Program-made: the position numbers and the translations under genes
In this document: in pieces, positions 18,485 to 26,664 of the stretch
Layout of the letters: the number at the start of each line of letters is the position of its first letter
Numbering within the stretch: position 1 is the first letter of the stretch
Origin: Pseudomonas putida
Lineage (GTDB): Bacteria; Pseudomonadota; Gammaproteobacteria; Pseudomonadales; Pseudomonadaceae
Length of the DNA: 64,000 bases
Assembly: GCF_030159595.1 (NCBI RefSeq)
Contig: NZ_BSKJ01000008.1
Location: forward strand, 248,001 to 312,000
Direction: 5' to 3'
Notes under the pieces: generated by a model
Seen by the model: the letters and a program-made list of their open reading frames with translations, nothing else
Databases searched by the model: none
What the model was told of the DNA's origin: nothing

Positions 18485-18516
18485 GGCCTCTTCGCGGCTT
18501 TAGCCGCGAAGAGGCC
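18485..18516. terminator. Bidirectional hairpin of REP-like sequence between folK and cca
   Basis: A perfect 15-bp stem (GGCCTCTTCGCGGCT with AGCCGCGAAGAGGCC, 2-nt turn) sits between the convergent folK and cca stops. Its arms are the same sequence as the outer arm of the cggctttagccgcgaa-type REP repeats elsewhere in the window. It has no U tract. Confidence 0.65.
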
Positions 18517-18523
18517 GGTATGA

Positions 18524-19630
18524 TCAATCCTGCTGGTAAGCCTGAAGTGCTTTCAGCCGCTCACCTTTGAGCGCCTCGCCCAGTGCCTGGCCTGTCAGCC
18601 CGGCCTGCACCAACGGCTTCACATCCACCGCCCGTACCGCCGCCGCTGCGCCACGCAGATACTCCGCCTGTGGATAACTCGCCTCGCCATCACCCAGCGC
18701 CGCCATCTCACACACCGCAATAAAATCCTCGAACCGCTGCGGCCGCCGATACACATCGAACTTCTGCAACAGCTCCAGCAGTGCCGCAGCAGGTAACGTC
18801 AGTGCCTGATTGCCCTGTGCCAGGCATTCCCCTGTCAGCAGTGCCAGTTCCTGGCATTCGCGCGGCGCCTTGAGGCGTTGGTTGACCGATTTGATCGAGG
18901 CGGGGGCCAGCGCGTGCAGCAGGCAGGCCCAGCGTATGTGCAGGGGGTGTGCATGCAGCGCGGCCTGTTCAAGTGTCGCCAGGGCCTGAGCATCCTCATC
19001 AAGCTCAGGCAGCAGCTCCTGCAGGGCTCCACAGGCACGCAGCACCTGGAAGAACACCTGCGGCTGCGCCTCCATCAGCGCCCGCTCGATTTCCTTCCAG
19101 CTGCGTTCGGCGGTCAATGCCTGCAGCTCACCCGAAACGCTGATCTGGCGCATCAGCTCCAAGGTCTCATCGGCAACCCGGAAGCCCAGTGGTGCATAAC
19201 GGGCAGCAAAGCGGGCAACGCGCAGCACACGCAAAGGATCTTCGGCGAATGCCGGGGAAACGTGGCGTAAAATTCGCTGGTCGAGATCGTTCTTTCCGCA
19301 GTGGGGGTCGTATACCGTACCCGCTTCATCCTCAGCCATCGCATTGATGGTCAGGTCGCGGCGGATGAGGTCTTCTTCCAGGGTCACGTCAGGGCTGGCG
19401 TGAAAGGTGAACCCGCCATAGCCGCGCCCGCTTTTGCGCTCGGTGCGCGCCAACGCGTATTCCTCGCCGGTTTTCGGGTGCAAGAATACCGGAAAATCGG
19501 CGCCCACTGGCCGATAGCCCTTGGCGAGCATTTCTTCGACGGTAGCGCCCACCACCAGCCAGTCGATATCACTGACCGGGCGGCCGAGCAGGCGGTCGCG
19601 CACGGCGCCGCCGACTTTGTAGATGTGCAT
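18524..19630 (-). CDS. cca: CCA-adding enzyme (class II tRNA nucleotidyltransferase) without an intact HD domain
   Basis: The enzyme adds or repairs the 3' CCA of tRNAs. The 368-residue protein starts MHIYKVGGAVRDRLLGRP and has the catalytic 'VSDIDWLVVG' (DxD), the RRDLTINAMA motif, the 'EDPLRVLR' helix and 'TAERSWKEIERAL'. E. coli Cca (412 residues) carries a C-terminal HD phosphohydrolase domain; here the corresponding segment reads 'WACLLHALAPAS' instead of CHDLGKG, so the metal-binding HD pair is lost. Nucleotidyl transfer should be intact, while 2',3'-cyclic phosphodiesterase and phosphatase activity is unlikely. It follows spoVR on the same strand. Confidence 0.93.
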   Translation of the reverse strand: MHIYKVGGAVRDRLLGRPVSDIDWLVVGATVEEMLAKGYRPVGADFPVFLHPKTGEEYALARTERKSGRGYGGFTFHASPDVTLEEDLIRRDLTINAMAEDEAGTVYDPHCGKNDLDQRILRHVSPAFAEDPLRVLRVARFAARYAPLGFRVADETLELMRQISVSGELQALTAERSWKEIERALMEAQPQVFFQVLRACGALQELLPELDEDAQALATLEQAALHAHPLHIRWACLLHALAPASIKSVNQRLKAPRECQELALLTGECLAQGNQALTLPAAALLELLQKFDVYRRPQRFEDFIAVCEMAALGDGEASYPQAEYLRGAAAAVRAVDVKPLVQAGLTGQALGEALKGERLKALQAYQQD

Positions 19631-19640
19631 GTACAGCTCT

Positions 19641-19678
19641 CCATAACTGCCGACAGGATACCTTGTCGGCAGTTATGG
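19641..19678 (-). other. Long perfect hairpin abutting the cca ribosome-binding site
   Basis: CCATAACTGCCGACA (19641-19655) pairs perfectly with TGTCGGCAGTTATGG (19664-19678): 15 bp around an 8-nt loop. It lies between the spoVR stop and the cca start. Its end overlaps the GGAGAG Shine-Dalgarno of cca (19637-19642) by 2 nt. There is no U tract. It could stabilise the spoVR mRNA end, reduce cca translation, or both. Confidence 0.65.
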
Positions 19679-19685
19679 CGTTGCG

Positions 19686-21254
19686 TTAGAGGTGGTGGAT
19701 AACGGCCAGGTCCATGCGTCCGTAATCGGCGGTTTCACCGTGTTCGCCACGCGGGGGCATGTGATGGGTTTTCATCACCTGCTCGCCTTGCACGGTTTCC
19801 AGATGGATATCGAAGCCCCACAGGCGATGCAGGTGCTTGAGCACTTCATCGGTCGAGTCGCCCAGCGGCTTACGGTTGTGCTGCTGGTGGCGCAGGGTCA
19901 GCGAGCGGTCGCCACGGCGGTCGACGCTCCAGATCTGCACGTTCGGCTCACGGTTGCCCAGGTTGTACTGCGCTGCCAGCAGCTCACGAATCACCCGATA
20001 ACCGGCTTCGTCATGAATGGCGGGCACCAGCAAGTCGTCGCGCTGGTCATCATCGAGGATGCTGAACAGCTTGAGGTCGCGCATCACCTTGGGCGACAGG
20101 TACTGCAGGATAAAGCTCTCGTCCTTGAAGCTGCTCATGGCGAACTTGATGGTAGAAAGCCAGTCGCTGCCGGCAATGTCGGGGAACCAGTGGCGATCCT
20201 CCTCGGTCGGGTTTTCGCACATGCGGCGGATGTCGGTGTACATGGCAAAGCCCAGTGCGTACGGGTTGATGCCGCTGTAGTAGGGGCTGTCGAAGCCGGG
20301 CTGGAACACCACGCTGGTGTGCGACTGCAAGAACTCCATCATGAAGCCTTCAGTGATCAGCCCCTCGTCGTACAGGTCGTTCATCAGGGTGTAGTGCCAG
20401 AACGTCGCCCAGCCTTCGTTCATCACCTGGGTCTGGCGTTGTGGGTAGAAGTACTGCGCGATCTTGCGCACGATGCGCACCACTTCGCGCTGCCACGGCT
20501 CGAGCAGTGGTGCGTTCTTCTCGATGAAATACAGGATGTTTTCCTGCGGTTCGGCAGGGAAGCGCCCATCATCGCGTTCGTTACCCTTGTCGGCGCTTTT
20601 AGGGATGGTCCGCCACAGGTCGTTGATCTGGCGCTGAAGGTGCTCTTCGCGCTCCTGCTGGCGGCGCCGCTCTTCTTCGGCGGAAATAGGGTAGGGCCGC
20701 TTGTAGCGGTCGACGCCGTAGTTCATCAGGGCATGGCAGGAGTCGATCAAGTCTTCCACTGCATCAATGCCATGACGCTCTTCGCACTGGGCGATGTACT
20801 GCTTGGCGAACACCAGGTAGTCGATGATCGAACTGGCATCCGTCCAGGTGCGGAACAGGTAGTTGCCTTTGAAGAAACTGTTATGGCCGTAGCAGGCATG
20901 GGCGATCACCAGTGCCTGCATGCACATGGTGTTTTCTTCCATCAGGTAGGCGATACACGGGTCGGAGTTGATCACGATCTCGTAAGCCAGGCCCATCTGG
21001 CCGCGGCTGTACGACTTTTCCGTGCTGAGGAACTGCTTGCCATAGGACCAGTGGTGGTAGCCCAGCGGCATGCCGACCGAGGCGTAGGCGTCCATCATCT
21101 GCTCGGCCGTGATCACCTCGATCTGGTTGGGGTAGGTGTCCAGGGCGTAACGCTCGGCCAGGCGGCTGATTTCCCGATCGTAGGTCTGGATCAGCTCGAA
21201 CGTCCACTCGGACCCGGTGGAAATGGGTTGGCGTCTCTGTGCTCTGGCGGTCAT
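19686..21254 (-). CDS. spoVR: SpoVR family protein (YcgB-like)
   Basis: The 522-residue cytoplasmic protein belongs to the SpoVR/YcgB family, named after a B. subtilis spore-cortex gene but common in non-sporulating proteobacteria, where its biochemical role is not settled. Visible family features include 'CYGHNSFFKGNYLFRTWTDA', 'MNEGWATFWHYTLMNDLYDEG' and a Glu-rich, highly conserved C-terminal half. There is no signal peptide. Its start overlaps the yeaH stop by 4 nt (ATGA), and both follow prkA, forming the conserved prkA-yeaH-spoVR cluster linked to stationary phase and stress. Confidence 0.93.
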   Translation of the reverse strand: MTARAQRRQPISTGSEWTFELIQTYDREISRLAERYALDTYPNQIEVITAEQMMDAYASVGMPLGYHHWSYGKQFLSTEKSYSRGQMGLAYEIVINSDPCIAYLMEENTMCMQALVIAHACYGHNSFFKGNYLFRTWTDASSIIDYLVFAKQYIAQCEERHGIDAVEDLIDSCHALMNYGVDRYKRPYPISAEEERRRQQEREEHLQRQINDLWRTIPKSADKGNERDDGRFPAEPQENILYFIEKNAPLLEPWQREVVRIVRKIAQYFYPQRQTQVMNEGWATFWHYTLMNDLYDEGLITEGFMMEFLQSHTSVVFQPGFDSPYYSGINPYALGFAMYTDIRRMCENPTEEDRHWFPDIAGSDWLSTIKFAMSSFKDESFILQYLSPKVMRDLKLFSILDDDQRDDLLVPAIHDEAGYRVIRELLAAQYNLGNREPNVQIWSVDRRGDRSLTLRHQQHNRKPLGDSTDEVLKHLHRLWGFDIHLETVQGEQVMKTHHMPPRGEHGETADYGRMDLAVIHHL

Positions 21255-22525
21255 GTGGCTAACCTGCGCTGGAAGAGTTCACGGAAGACCGGGTAGATGT
21301 CGCCGGCCGATACCAACTGCTGCTGGGCGAACGTGTCGGGGTAGGCTTCACCGATGCGTTCGTATTCATACCACAGCGCCTGGTGCTCACGGGGGGTGAT
21401 CTCGACGTAAGTGTAGTACTGCACATGCGGCATGATCTGCTTGGAGAGGATGTCGCGGCAGATGGGCGAGTCGTCGTTCCAGTTATCGCCGTCAGAGGCC
21501 TGCGCGGCATAGATGTTCCAGTCGCTGGCCGGGTAGCGTTCAGCCATGATCTCCTGCATCAGCTTGAGCGCACTGGAGACGATGGTGCCGCCGGTTTCGC
21601 GTGAATAGAAGAACTCTTCTTCGTCGACTTCCCGGGCGCTGGTGTGGTGGCGGATGAACACCACTTCGATACGGTCGTAGTTACGCTTGAGGAACAGGTA
21701 CAGCAGGATGAAGAAGCGCTTGGCGATGTCCTTGGTGGCCTGGGTCATCGAGCCTGACACGTCCATCAGGCAGAACATTACCGCCTTGGAGCTGGGGTTG
21801 GGCTGCTTGACCAGCAGGTTGTACTTGAGGTCGAAGGTGTCGAGGAAGGGCAGGCGGTTGATGCGTGCCTTCAAACGCTCGATTTCTTGTTCGACTTCCT
21901 GGATATCGGTGAAGTTGTCCGGTTCTTCGACGCGTAGGCGGTCGAGTTCCTTCTGTGCTTCGCGCAGCAGTGCGCGGCTGCTGCCCGTCAGCGCAATGCG
22001 CCGGGCATGGGCCGAGCGCAGGGTACGCACGATGTTGATGCGCGACGGGTTGCCTTCGTTGGCGATACCGGCGCGCACGGTCTTGAAGGTGTCGGCGCCT
22101 GTCAGGTGACGCTTGACCAGGTTGGGCAGTTCGAGGTCTTCGAACATGAACTCGAGAAACTCTTCCTGGGTGATCTGGAAGACGAATTCGTCCATGCCTT
22201 CGCCGGAATTGCCGGCCTTGCCACGGCCGCCGCCGCCGCCTCCCCCGCCTTGTGGCCGTGGGATGTGCTCACCAGCAGTGAATTCCTTGTTGCCAGGATG
22301 CACGATGGTCTGTTTGCCCCCGCGACCATGGTGCAGCACCGGTTCGTCGATGTCGCGACCGGGAATGCTGATCTGCTCGCCATGTTCCATGTCCATGATG
22401 GAACGGCGGCTTACCGCCTCTTCGACGGCCTTCTTGATGTGTTCGCGGTACCGCCGCAAGAAACGCTGGCGATTGACCGTGCTCTTGTTCTTGCCGTTCA
22501 GGCGTCGGTCTATAACGTAGCTCAT
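21251..22525 (-). CDS. yeaH: YeaH/YhbH family protein (DUF444, von Willebrand A-like)
   Basis: The protein has 424 residues from ATG 22525 (MSYVIDRRLNGKNKS); the longer frame adds 10 unlikely codons. It has a basic N-terminus, a striking glycine run around residues 95-104 followed by 'RGKAGNSGEGMDEF', and a C-terminal VWA-like domain with a MIDAS-type 'MDVSGSMTQ' motif. YeaH proteins are encoded with the PrkA kinase and SpoVR; their exact role is unknown. VWA proteins beside AAA+ proteins often act as adaptors. It overlaps spoVR by 4 nt. Confidence 0.92.
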   Translation of the reverse strand: MSYVIDRRLNGKNKSTVNRQRFLRRYREHIKKAVEEAVSRRSIMDMEHGEQISIPGRDIDEPVLHHGRGGKQTIVHPGNKEFTAGEHIPRPQGGGGGGGGRGKAGNSGEGMDEFVFQITQEEFLEFMFEDLELPNLVKRHLTGADTFKTVRAGIANEGNPSRINIVRTLRSAHARRIALTGSSRALLREAQKELDRLRVEEPDNFTDIQEVEQEIERLKARINRLPFLDTFDLKYNLLVKQPNPSSKAVMFCLMDVSGSMTQATKDIAKRFFILLYLFLKRNYDRIEVVFIRHHTSAREVDEEEFFYSRETGGTIVSSALKLMQEIMAERYPASDWNIYAAQASDGDNWNDDSPICRDILSKQIMPHVQYYTYVEITPREHQALWYEYERIGEAYPDTFAQQQLVSAGDIYPVFRELFQRRLAT

Positions 22526-22607
22526 GGTCCCTCCGGTAGCTGGGAACAGCTGCACGCTTCAAGCTACGAGCTGACGCTGCACATAAAGGCAGCAAACCAG
22601 CTGCCGC

Positions 22608-22637
22608 CGCCCAAGGCTGTCATGGACGCCTTGGGCG
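22608..22637 (-). other. Hairpin between prkA and yeaH
   Basis: CGCCCAAGGC (22608-22617) pairs perfectly with GCCTTGGGCG (22628-22637) over 10 bp in the 133-nt prkA-yeaH gap. No U tract follows. It is a candidate mRNA-processing or partial termination site giving unequal prkA and yeaH-spoVR levels. Confidence 0.55.
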
Positions 22638-22658
22638 TGCGGTGTATAGCTTGTCGCT

Positions 22659-24581
22659 TTATTGCGATTTCCTGACCCGCAGGTACCATTCCGACAGCAG
22701 GCGCACCTGTTTGTCGGTGTATCCACGCTCCACCATCCGGGTGACGAAGTCGTTGTGTTTCTTCTGGTCCTCTTTGCTGGCCTTGGCGTTGAAGCTGATG
22801 ACGGGCAGCAGGTCTTCGGTGTTGGAGAACATTTTCTTCTCGATCACTACCCGCAGCTTTTCATAACTCAGCCAGCTTGGATTCTTGCCATTGTTGTTGG
22901 CGCGTGCGCGCAGTACGAAGTTGACGATCTCGTTGCGGAAGTCTTTCGGGTTGCTGATGCCGGCCGGTTTCTCGATCTTCTCCAGCTCCTCGTTGAGGGC
23001 GATGCGGTTGAGGATTTCGCCGGTTTCCGGGTCGCGGTATTCCTGGTCCTGGATCCAGAAGTCGGCGTACAGCACATAGCGGTCGAAGATGTTCTGGCCG
23101 TATTCGCTGTAGGACTCCAGGTAAGCGGTCTGGATTTCCTTGCCGATGAACTCGATGTAGCGGGGTGCCAGGTATTCTTTCAGGTAGCGCAGGTAGCGTT
23201 CGCGCACTTCAGCCGGGAACTGTTCCTGTTCGATCTGCTGTTCGAGCACATACAGCAGGTGCACCGGGTTGGCTGCAATCTCGTGCGGGTCGAAGTTGAA
23301 CACCTTGGACAGAATCTTGAAGGCGAAGCGAGTCGACAGGCCGTTCATGCCTTCGTCAACGCCAGCCGAGTCCCGGTACTCCTGGATCGACTTGGCCTTT
23401 GGATCGGTATCCTTGAGGTTTTCCCCGTCGTAAACGCGCATCTTGGAATAGATATTGGAGTTTTCTGGCTCTTTGAGGCGAGAAAGCACCGTGAACTGAG
23501 CCAGCATCTTGAGTGTGTCGGGCGCGCAGTGGGCTTTGGACAGCGAACTGTTGACCAGCAGTTTGTCGTAAATCTTGATTTCATCGCTGACGCGCAGGCA
23601 GTACGGCACCTTGACGATGTAGATCCGGTCGATGAACGCTTCGTTGTTCTTGTTGTTGCGGAAGGTATGCCACTCCGATTCGTTGGAGTGCGCCAGCAGG
23701 ATACCGGTATAGGGAATCGCCCCAAGGCCTTCGGTACTGTTGTAGTTGCCTTCCTGGGTGGCGGTGAGCAAGGGGTGCAGTACCTTGATCGGCGCCTTGA
23801 ACATTTCGACAAATTCCATCAGGCCCTGGTTGGCCCGGCACAGTGCGCCCGAGTAGCTGTAAGCATCGGCGTCGTTCTGTGGGTACTCTTCAAGCTTGCG
23901 AATATCGACCTTGCCGACCAGGGCAGAAATGTCCTGGTTGTTCTCATCGCCGGGTTCAGTCTTGGCAATGGCGATCTGGTTGAGAATCGACGGGTAAAGT
24001 TTCACCACCTTGAACTTGGAAATATCGCCGCCAAACTCCTGCAAGCGCTTGGTGGCCCATGGCGACATGATGGTGTTCAGGTAGCGCCGCGAGATGCCGA
24101 ACTCTTCCTCGAGAATGGCCCCGTCTTCGGTGGCATTGAACAAGCCCAACGGGGACTCGAATACTGGCGAGCCCTTGATCGCGTAGAACGGCACCTTTTC
24201 CATCAGCTGCTTGAGTTTTTCGGCCAGCGACGACTTGCCGCCACCCACCGGGCCCAGCAGATAGAGTATCTGTTTCTTCTCTTCCAGGCCTTGGGCGGCA
24301 TGGCGGAAGTACGAGACGATCTGGTCGATGCACTCTTCCATGCCATGGAAGTCGGCAAAGGCCGGATAGCGGCGGATAACCTTGTTGGAGAAGATGCGCG
24401 ACAGCCTGGAGTTGGTAGAGGTGTCGATCAGCTCTGGCTCACCGATGGCCAGCAACAGCCGCTCGGCCGCCGATGCGTAGGCACTGCGATCCTCTTTGCA
24501 CAGCTCGAGGTACTCCTGCAGCGAGAGTTCTTCCTGGCGCGTAGACTCGAAACGTTGTTGGAAGTGGCTAAAAATACTCAT
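22659..24581 (-). CDS. prkA: PrkA family serine protein kinase / AAA+ protein (YeaG)
   Basis: The 640-residue protein has an N-terminal PrkA AAA domain with Walker A 'LLGPVGGGKSSLAEKL' (about 109-124) and a C-terminal PrkA kinase-like domain. Length and domain order match YeaG/PrkA of enterobacteria and bacilli, a stress and starvation protein with reported Ser/Thr kinase or AAA+ protease activity. It is first in prkA-yeaH-spoVR, with a candidate promoter at 24746-24774. The upstream region contains a perfect 16-bp palindrome. Confidence 0.95.
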   Translation of the reverse strand: MSIFSHFQQRFESTRQEELSLQEYLELCKEDRSAYASAAERLLLAIGEPELIDTSTNSRLSRIFSNKVIRRYPAFADFHGMEECIDQIVSYFRHAAQGLEEKKQILYLLGPVGGGKSSLAEKLKQLMEKVPFYAIKGSPVFESPLGLFNATEDGAILEEEFGISRRYLNTIMSPWATKRLQEFGGDISKFKVVKLYPSILNQIAIAKTEPGDENNQDISALVGKVDIRKLEEYPQNDADAYSYSGALCRANQGLMEFVEMFKAPIKVLHPLLTATQEGNYNSTEGLGAIPYTGILLAHSNESEWHTFRNNKNNEAFIDRIYIVKVPYCLRVSDEIKIYDKLLVNSSLSKAHCAPDTLKMLAQFTVLSRLKEPENSNIYSKMRVYDGENLKDTDPKAKSIQEYRDSAGVDEGMNGLSTRFAFKILSKVFNFDPHEIAANPVHLLYVLEQQIEQEQFPAEVRERYLRYLKEYLAPRYIEFIGKEIQTAYLESYSEYGQNIFDRYVLYADFWIQDQEYRDPETGEILNRIALNEELEKIEKPAGISNPKDFRNEIVNFVLRARANNNGKNPSWLSYEKLRVVIEKKMFSNTEDLLPVISFNAKASKEDQKKHNDFVTRMVERGYTDKQVRLLSEWYLRVRKSQ

Positions 24582-24745
24582 GACGTCACCTCGCTCGATA
24601 CGTGGAGACGACGCCGGATCAGTCAGCTGATGCTGGCATGCAATCGGGTTCGCCGATTGCTGTATACCCCCCAGAACACCCTGTAACGCTACCGATGACC
24701 CGCACGCCGGTGTACCGGCTCTCCCCTTTTTGGATGGCCTGAGCT

Positions 24746-24774
24746 TAAGCGTAGTTGGTTATCTGCAAGGTCAA
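24746..24774 (-). promoter_or_regulatory. Candidate prkA promoter
   Basis: On the minus strand TTGACC (24769-24774) is followed 15-17 nt later by CTACGCTTA, which could serve as a sigma-70 or sigma-S -10 element. It is about 170 nt before the prkA start. A long, stationary-phase-type leader would fit the family, but the -10 is weak. Confidence 0.35.
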
Positions 24775-24795
24775 GGGGCGAGGAGGGCAGAAGTT

Positions 24796-24811
24796 ACGAA
24801 CGACCGTTCGT
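24796..24811. promoter_or_regulatory. Perfect 16-bp palindrome, TetR-type operator candidate
   Basis: ACGAACG-AC-CGTTCGT is a perfect 7-2-7 inverted repeat just upstream of the candidate prkA promoter. The GAACG/CGTTC half-sites are typical of TetR-family operators. No TetR gene is in the window. Confidence 0.45.
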
Positions 24812-24824
24812 CAGATAAGCCGCA

Positions 24825-24845
24825 AGCCCGCGCGGGACGCGGGCT
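24825..24845 (-). terminator. glpE-apaH transcript terminator candidate
   Basis: AGCCCGCG-CGGGA-CGCGGGCT is an 8-bp perfect stem about 20 nt after the glpE stop. It has no clear U run on the minus strand. Confidence 0.5.
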
Positions 24846-24864
24846 GCAGGAATAATGAAAATAT

Positions 24865-25197
24865 TTATTCAACGGTGCCTTGAGCGGTCTCGGCTGGGTA
24901 GGTGGCGCGCCACAGCTCAAAGCCGCCGTCCACGCTGTATACGTTGGAAAAGCCCTGGCCTACCAGGTAGGCGGCAGCGCTCTGGCTGGAGTTGCCGTGG
25001 TAGCAGACCACGAGGGTCGGGGCGTCGAGGTCGGCATTGCGGATGAACTCGGCAACCGAATGGTTATCCAGATGCTGCGCACCGGTGATGTGGCCGGCCG
25101 CGAAAGCCTGCGGGTCGCGAATGTCGACGACGACCGCACCTTCTTGCTTGCGAAGCTCCAAGGCCTGCTCGGGAGGGATGCGCTTGAATTCGCTCAT
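24865..25197 (-). CDS. glpE: Thiosulfate sulfurtransferase GlpE (single-domain rhodanese)
   Basis: GlpE transfers sulfane sulfur from thiosulfate to cyanide or thioredoxin-type acceptors in the cytoplasm. The 110-residue protein is one rhodanese domain with 'VVDIRDPQAFAAGHITGA' at about 23-40 and the active-site loop beginning at C65 (CYHGNSS), characteristic of GlpE. It is the last gene of the apaG-apaH-glpE run, 14 nt after apaH. Confidence 0.93.
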   Translation of the reverse strand: MSEFKRIPPEQALELRKQEGAVVVDIRDPQAFAAGHITGAQHLDNHSVAEFIRNADLDAPTLVVCYHGNSSQSAAAYLVGQGFSNVYSVDGGFELWRATYPAETAQGTVE

Positions 25198-25211
25198 GGG
25201 TACTACTTCCT

Positions 25212-26078
25212 TCAGGTGTGATCGTTGAGTGTAGTGGGTTGTGCCGGTTGGCGCAGGGTGCCGTCGTCGGCACAGTCGCAGCGGTGGTATTCACCGCTGT
25301 CGACGTTGTACAGGGTCATGGCACCGCCCCACACGCAGCCGGTGTCCAAGGCGATGATGCCAGGCTCGTCGACCTCACCCTGCAGTGCGGCCCAATGGCC
25401 AAAGATGATCTTTACATGGCGCGAGCGGCGGTCCTTGTGCGCGTACCAGGCCTTGTAGCCTTTGGGCGCGGTGCCCAGGCCTTCCTTGCTCTTGAGGTCG
25501 AGCTTGCCCTCGGCGGTACAGAAGCGCATGCGGGTGAAGTAGTTGGTGATGACCCGCAGGCGTTCGATGCCGGTGAGGTTCTTGCTCCACTTGTTCGGCT
25601 CGTTGCCGTACATACCGTCGAGGTAAAGCTTCAGGCGGCCGTCGTCGCGCAGTACTTCCTCCACCTCGGCAGCGAGCTTGAGGGCTTGGCCGAGCGTCCA
25701 CTGTGGTGGTATGCCCGCGTGCGCCATGGCAATGCCGCGTGCCTCGTCGTAATGCAGCAGCTTTTGCTGGCGCAGCCAGTCGAACAGCAGGTCGGCGTCC
25801 GGCGCTTCGATGATCTCGCGTAGGGTGTCGCTTTTCTTCAGGCGCTCGACGTTGTGCCAAGCGGCCAGCAGGTGCAAGTCATGGTTGCCCAGCACGCAGA
25901 CCAGCGACTGGCGGATCGAATACAGGAAGCGCAGGGTTTCCAGTGATTCGGGGCCGCGGTTGACCAGGTCGCCGACCAGCCACAGGCGGTCGACGGCCGG
26001 GTTGAAACTAACGCGTTCGAGCAGGCACTTGAGGGGCTGCAGGCAGCCCTGCAGGTCACCGACGGCGTAGGTGGCCAT
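25212..26078 (-). CDS. apaH: Symmetrical bis(5'-nucleosyl)-tetraphosphatase ApaH
   Basis: ApaH hydrolyses Ap4A to two ADP, and also decaps Np4-capped RNAs. The 288-residue protein is a metallophosphoesterase with GDLQGC at residues 7-12, 'VGDLVNRGPESLE' and 'VLGNHDLHLLA', supplying the bimetal ligands. It follows apaG with an ATGA overlap at 26078, the arrangement known from E. coli. Confidence 0.96.
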   Translation of the reverse strand: MATYAVGDLQGCLQPLKCLLERVSFNPAVDRLWLVGDLVNRGPESLETLRFLYSIRQSLVCVLGNHDLHLLAAWHNVERLKKSDTLREIIEAPDADLLFDWLRQQKLLHYDEARGIAMAHAGIPPQWTLGQALKLAAEVEEVLRDDGRLKLYLDGMYGNEPNKWSKNLTGIERLRVITNYFTRMRFCTAEGKLDLKSKEGLGTAPKGYKAWYAHKDRRSRHVKIIFGHWAALQGEVDEPGIIALDTGCVWGGAMTLYNVDSGEYHRCDCADDGTLRQPAQPTTLNDHT

Positions 26079-26458
26079 CAGTGCAGCGCCCCGGGCACCG
26101 CGAGGCGGAAGGGGGCGATCTCGGCGTCGAAGCGCTTACCGTCTTCGGCGAACATCTGGTAACTGCCCTGCATGGTGCCCACGCGGGTGCTGATGACCGC
26201 ACCGCTGCTGTAGGTGTGGCTCTGGCCCGGGTCGATGTTGGGCTGTTGGCCAACCACACCGGAGCCGCGCACTTCCTCGACCTCGCCGTCACCATTGGTG
26301 ATCAGCCAGTGGCGTGACAGCAGCTTGGCCTTGAGCGAGCCGCTGTTGTGCACGGTGATGGTGTAGGCGAAGGCGAAACGACTGTTTTCGGGGTCGGATT
26401 GTTCTTTGAGGTAGCGGGTCACGACGCTGACGTCGATCAGATAGCGAGGATCGGACAT
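26078..26458 (-). CDS. apaG: ApaG protein (Co2+/Mg2+ efflux-associated, ApaG domain)
   Basis: The 126-residue protein starts at ATG 26458 (MSDPRYLIDVSVVTRYL); the frame extends nine codons further but without a good ribosome site. It is a single immunoglobulin-like ApaG domain ('FAFAYTITVHNSGSLKAKLLSRHW'). The family was linked to cobalt resistance and resembles the C-terminal domain of some F-box proteins; the biochemical function is uncertain. It sits between rsmA and apaH; a REP pair separates it from rsmA. Confidence 0.93.
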   Translation of the reverse strand: MSDPRYLIDVSVVTRYLKEQSDPENSRFAFAYTITVHNSGSLKAKLLSRHWLITNGDGEVEEVRGSGVVGQQPNIDPGQSHTYSSGAVISTRVGTMQGSYQMFAEDGKRFDAEIAPFRLAVPGALH

Positions 26459-26557
26459 GCAATGGCCTTGGGCGAGCTGACGCAATAATGCAGTCTAGGC
26501 CATTGGGAGGGGGGAGGGCCAGCGGTGTAGGGCTTGCGGATGAGTGTTGTCGGTGCT

Positions 26558-26651
26558 GGCCCTATCGCCGGCAAGCCAGCTTCCACAGGTACAGCACCGT
26601 TCTTGAGTGCTGTGGAGTTCCTGTGGGAGCTGGCTTGCCGGCGATAGGGCC
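26558..26651. repeat. REP inverted pair (ggcaagccagc type) between rsmA and apaG
   Basis: Two oppositely oriented units (26558-26589 and about 26620-26651) with the core 'gccggcaagccagct(t/c)ccacagg' can form a long stem. It lies inside the pdxA-rsmA-apaG-apaH gene run, so it may separate translation or stability of the two halves. Confidence 0.85.
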
Positions 26652-26664
26652 GGTACAGGCTGGA

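Noticed and set aside
22662..24686. Long plus-strand frame opposite prkA
   Set aside because: Shadow frame; prkA with Walker A is on the minus strand.
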